Shown: positions 5,791-6,348 of the stretch, piece after piece
Numbering within the stretch: position 1 is the first letter of the stretch
Layout: each line of letters starts with the position of its first letter
Assembly (NCBI GenBank): GCA_029065825.1
Contig: JAIEHQ010000055.1
Span: 1 to 6,348 of the forward strand
Length of the DNA: 6,348 nt
Source: Alistipes sp.
GTDB taxonomy: Bacteria > Bacteroidota > Bacteroidia > Bacteroidales > Rikenellaceae
Reading direction: 5' to 3'
Notes under the pieces: generated by a model
What the model saw: only the letters and a program-made list of their open reading frames with translations
What the model was told of the DNA's origin: nothing
The model's database searches: none
Translations under genes and position numbers: made by a program

Positions 5791-5821
5791 ATCACTAAAT
5801 TATAGATATTTATATTTGATT
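5779..5821 (+). terminator. Perfect 14-bp AT-rich inverted repeat at the end of the operon
   Basis: AATCAAATATAAAT (5779-5792) is the exact reverse complement of ATTTATATTTGATT (5808-5821), with a 15-base loop. The left arm includes the last codons and the TAA stop of the BASS gene. A T-rich stretch (GATTTTCTGTTGTTTTTG) follows a few bases later, and As precede the left arm, so a terminator in either direction is possible. Both arms also contain the -7-like word TATATTTG (minus strand 5782-5789, plus strand 5811-5818). The low GC contrasts with the neighbouring coding DNA. Terminator is the preferred call; a mobile-element end is the alternative. Confidence 0.55.
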
Positions 5822-5867
5822 GCGGGATTTTCTGTTGTTTTTGCGATTTCCCAGACAAAGCCTATGA

Positions 5868-5990
5868 TTGTCTGATATTTGTGGTGTGAAAATACTGCGG
5901 TGGCAAACAAACAGCAAGTTGCTCGGACACAGGAACATCGCCACGACGCTGATTTACGATAATTTCTCTCTCAGGAAGCACGACAATTCA
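5868..5990 (+). pseudogene. Remnant of a tyrosine recombinase (integrase) C-terminus
   Basis: The plus-strand frame read from 5868 gives SKLLGHRNIATTLIYDNF at 5913-5966, which matches the terminal catalytic block of tyrosine recombinases: L-L-G-H-x-x-I-x-T-T-x-x-Y. H is encoded at 5928-5930 and the would-be nucleophile Y at 5955-5957. The resemblance begins abruptly at about 5913. The HxxR block and the upstream Arg/Lys motifs are missing in all three plus frames of the preceding AT-rich DNA, and a TGA lies at 5865. The frame stays open to the window end, but beyond about 6090 it is only the antisense of another gene. I read this as the stump of an integrase cut by recombination, not a working enzyme. 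Confidence 0.6.
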
Positions 5991-6089
5991 AAGGCCTTGA
6001 GCGATGATGGATGCGATTACCGTACGGATTCTCTCATGCTGCCGCCTATCCGCATGCCGTGTTTGCAGGCGCAGATCGATCAAATTTCA

Positions 6090-6348
6090 TCACGGTATCA
6101 CGACAATGAACTCTTCGTCGTATTCGTCGTCCAAGTCATCGTAGCTTATCCGTATGCGGTCTTCGGAGAGCCACTCTACGCCGAAATGCACCGATTCCAT
6201 GAATCCGCTGCCGGGATACGTCCACAGTTTCTTATCCCATACGAGGCGTTTTTTATAGACGGTCGGACGGCACACGAAATCGTATTGCACGATAATCGTG
6301 TTCGTACCCTGCGGAGAGGTGAAAACCTCCTGCTCCGCATTCTCGAAT
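6090..6348 (-). CDS. C-terminal part of an unrecognised protein (runs out of the window)
   Basis: Eighty-five codons are open on the minus strand from the window edge to a TGA at 6090-6092, so the true start lies beyond 6348; the GTG at 6290 is merely internal (V20 of the visible part). The visible protein reads SPQGTNTIIVQYDF early on, then CRPTVYKKRLVWDKKLWTYP, FGVEWLSEDRIRISYDD and an acidic end, DLDDEYDEEFIVVIP. The pattern of short strands around a SP-x-G-x-x-x start and a W-x-S/x-x-D-x-I-x-I turn is reminiscent of small secreted DUF5412-type proteins, but this is a loose likeness. A signal peptide, if any, is outside the window. No terminator is clear after the stop. Function unknown. 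Confidence 0.6.
   Translation of the reverse strand, partial: FENAEQEVFTSPQGTNTIIVQYDFVCRPTVYKKRLVWDKKLWTYPGSGFMESVHFGVEWLSEDRIRISYDDLDDEYDEEFIVVIP

Noticed and set aside
6090..6348. Continuation of the integrase-like plus-strand frame to the window end
   Set aside because: This part is in exact codon register with the minus-strand gene and stays open because that gene lacks TTA, CTA and TCA codons; no integrase similarity remains.
1..6348. CRISPR array, toxin-antitoxin pair, retron or other defence system
   Set aside because: No regular short spacer-repeat array, reverse transcriptase, nuclease or toxin motifs were seen on either strand.

Overview
This 6.3-kb window looks like chromosomal DNA from a GC-rich gut member of the Bacteroidota, most likely close to Alistipes (Rikenellaceae). 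The genus is an inference. The phylum is supported by -7 boxes of the form TAnnTTTG, start codons with almost no Shine-Dalgarno sequence, the long Bacteroidota-type NusB, and the small DUF1573 lipoprotein. No multi-gene novel defence, CRISPR or mobile system is visible. Most of the window is housekeeping, with two short patches of genomic debris and one dispersed-looking promoter repeat.

Left part (1-2400). A complete tRNA-Gln(TTG) on the plus strand ends in a strong hairpin that also serves the converging minus-strand genes. Reading leftwards on the minus strand from about 2366 are nusB, a DUF1573 lipoprotein overlapping it by one base, yajC with its own probable promoter and a strong terminator, and a small TSCPD-domain four-cysteine protein. 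NusB acts in rRNA antitermination and YajC in the Sec translocase, so this is a growth-related housekeeping cluster.

Middle (2400-2914). About 550 bp without an intact recognised gene. It holds a short reading frame that looks like a shrunken remnant of a DUF2589-family gene. This is followed by two imperfect tandem copies of a roughly 70-bp palindromic element. The second copy ends in a clean Bacteroidota promoter for the next operon.

Right-centre (2915-5790, plus strand). A tight three-gene operon with gaps of 14 and 12 bases: a sodium:solute symporter (SSS family), a YqeY/GatB-like protein, and a bile acid:sodium symporter (BASS) superfamily transporter. A perfect 14-bp AT-rich inverted repeat overlaps the last stop codon and probably ends the operon.

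Right edge (5791-6348). A short remnant of a tyrosine recombinase keeps the catalytic-tyrosine motif (LLGHRNIATTLIY). It is followed by the C-terminal part of an unrecognised minus-strand gene that runs out of the window. This edge looks like the border of an accessory or formerly mobile segment.
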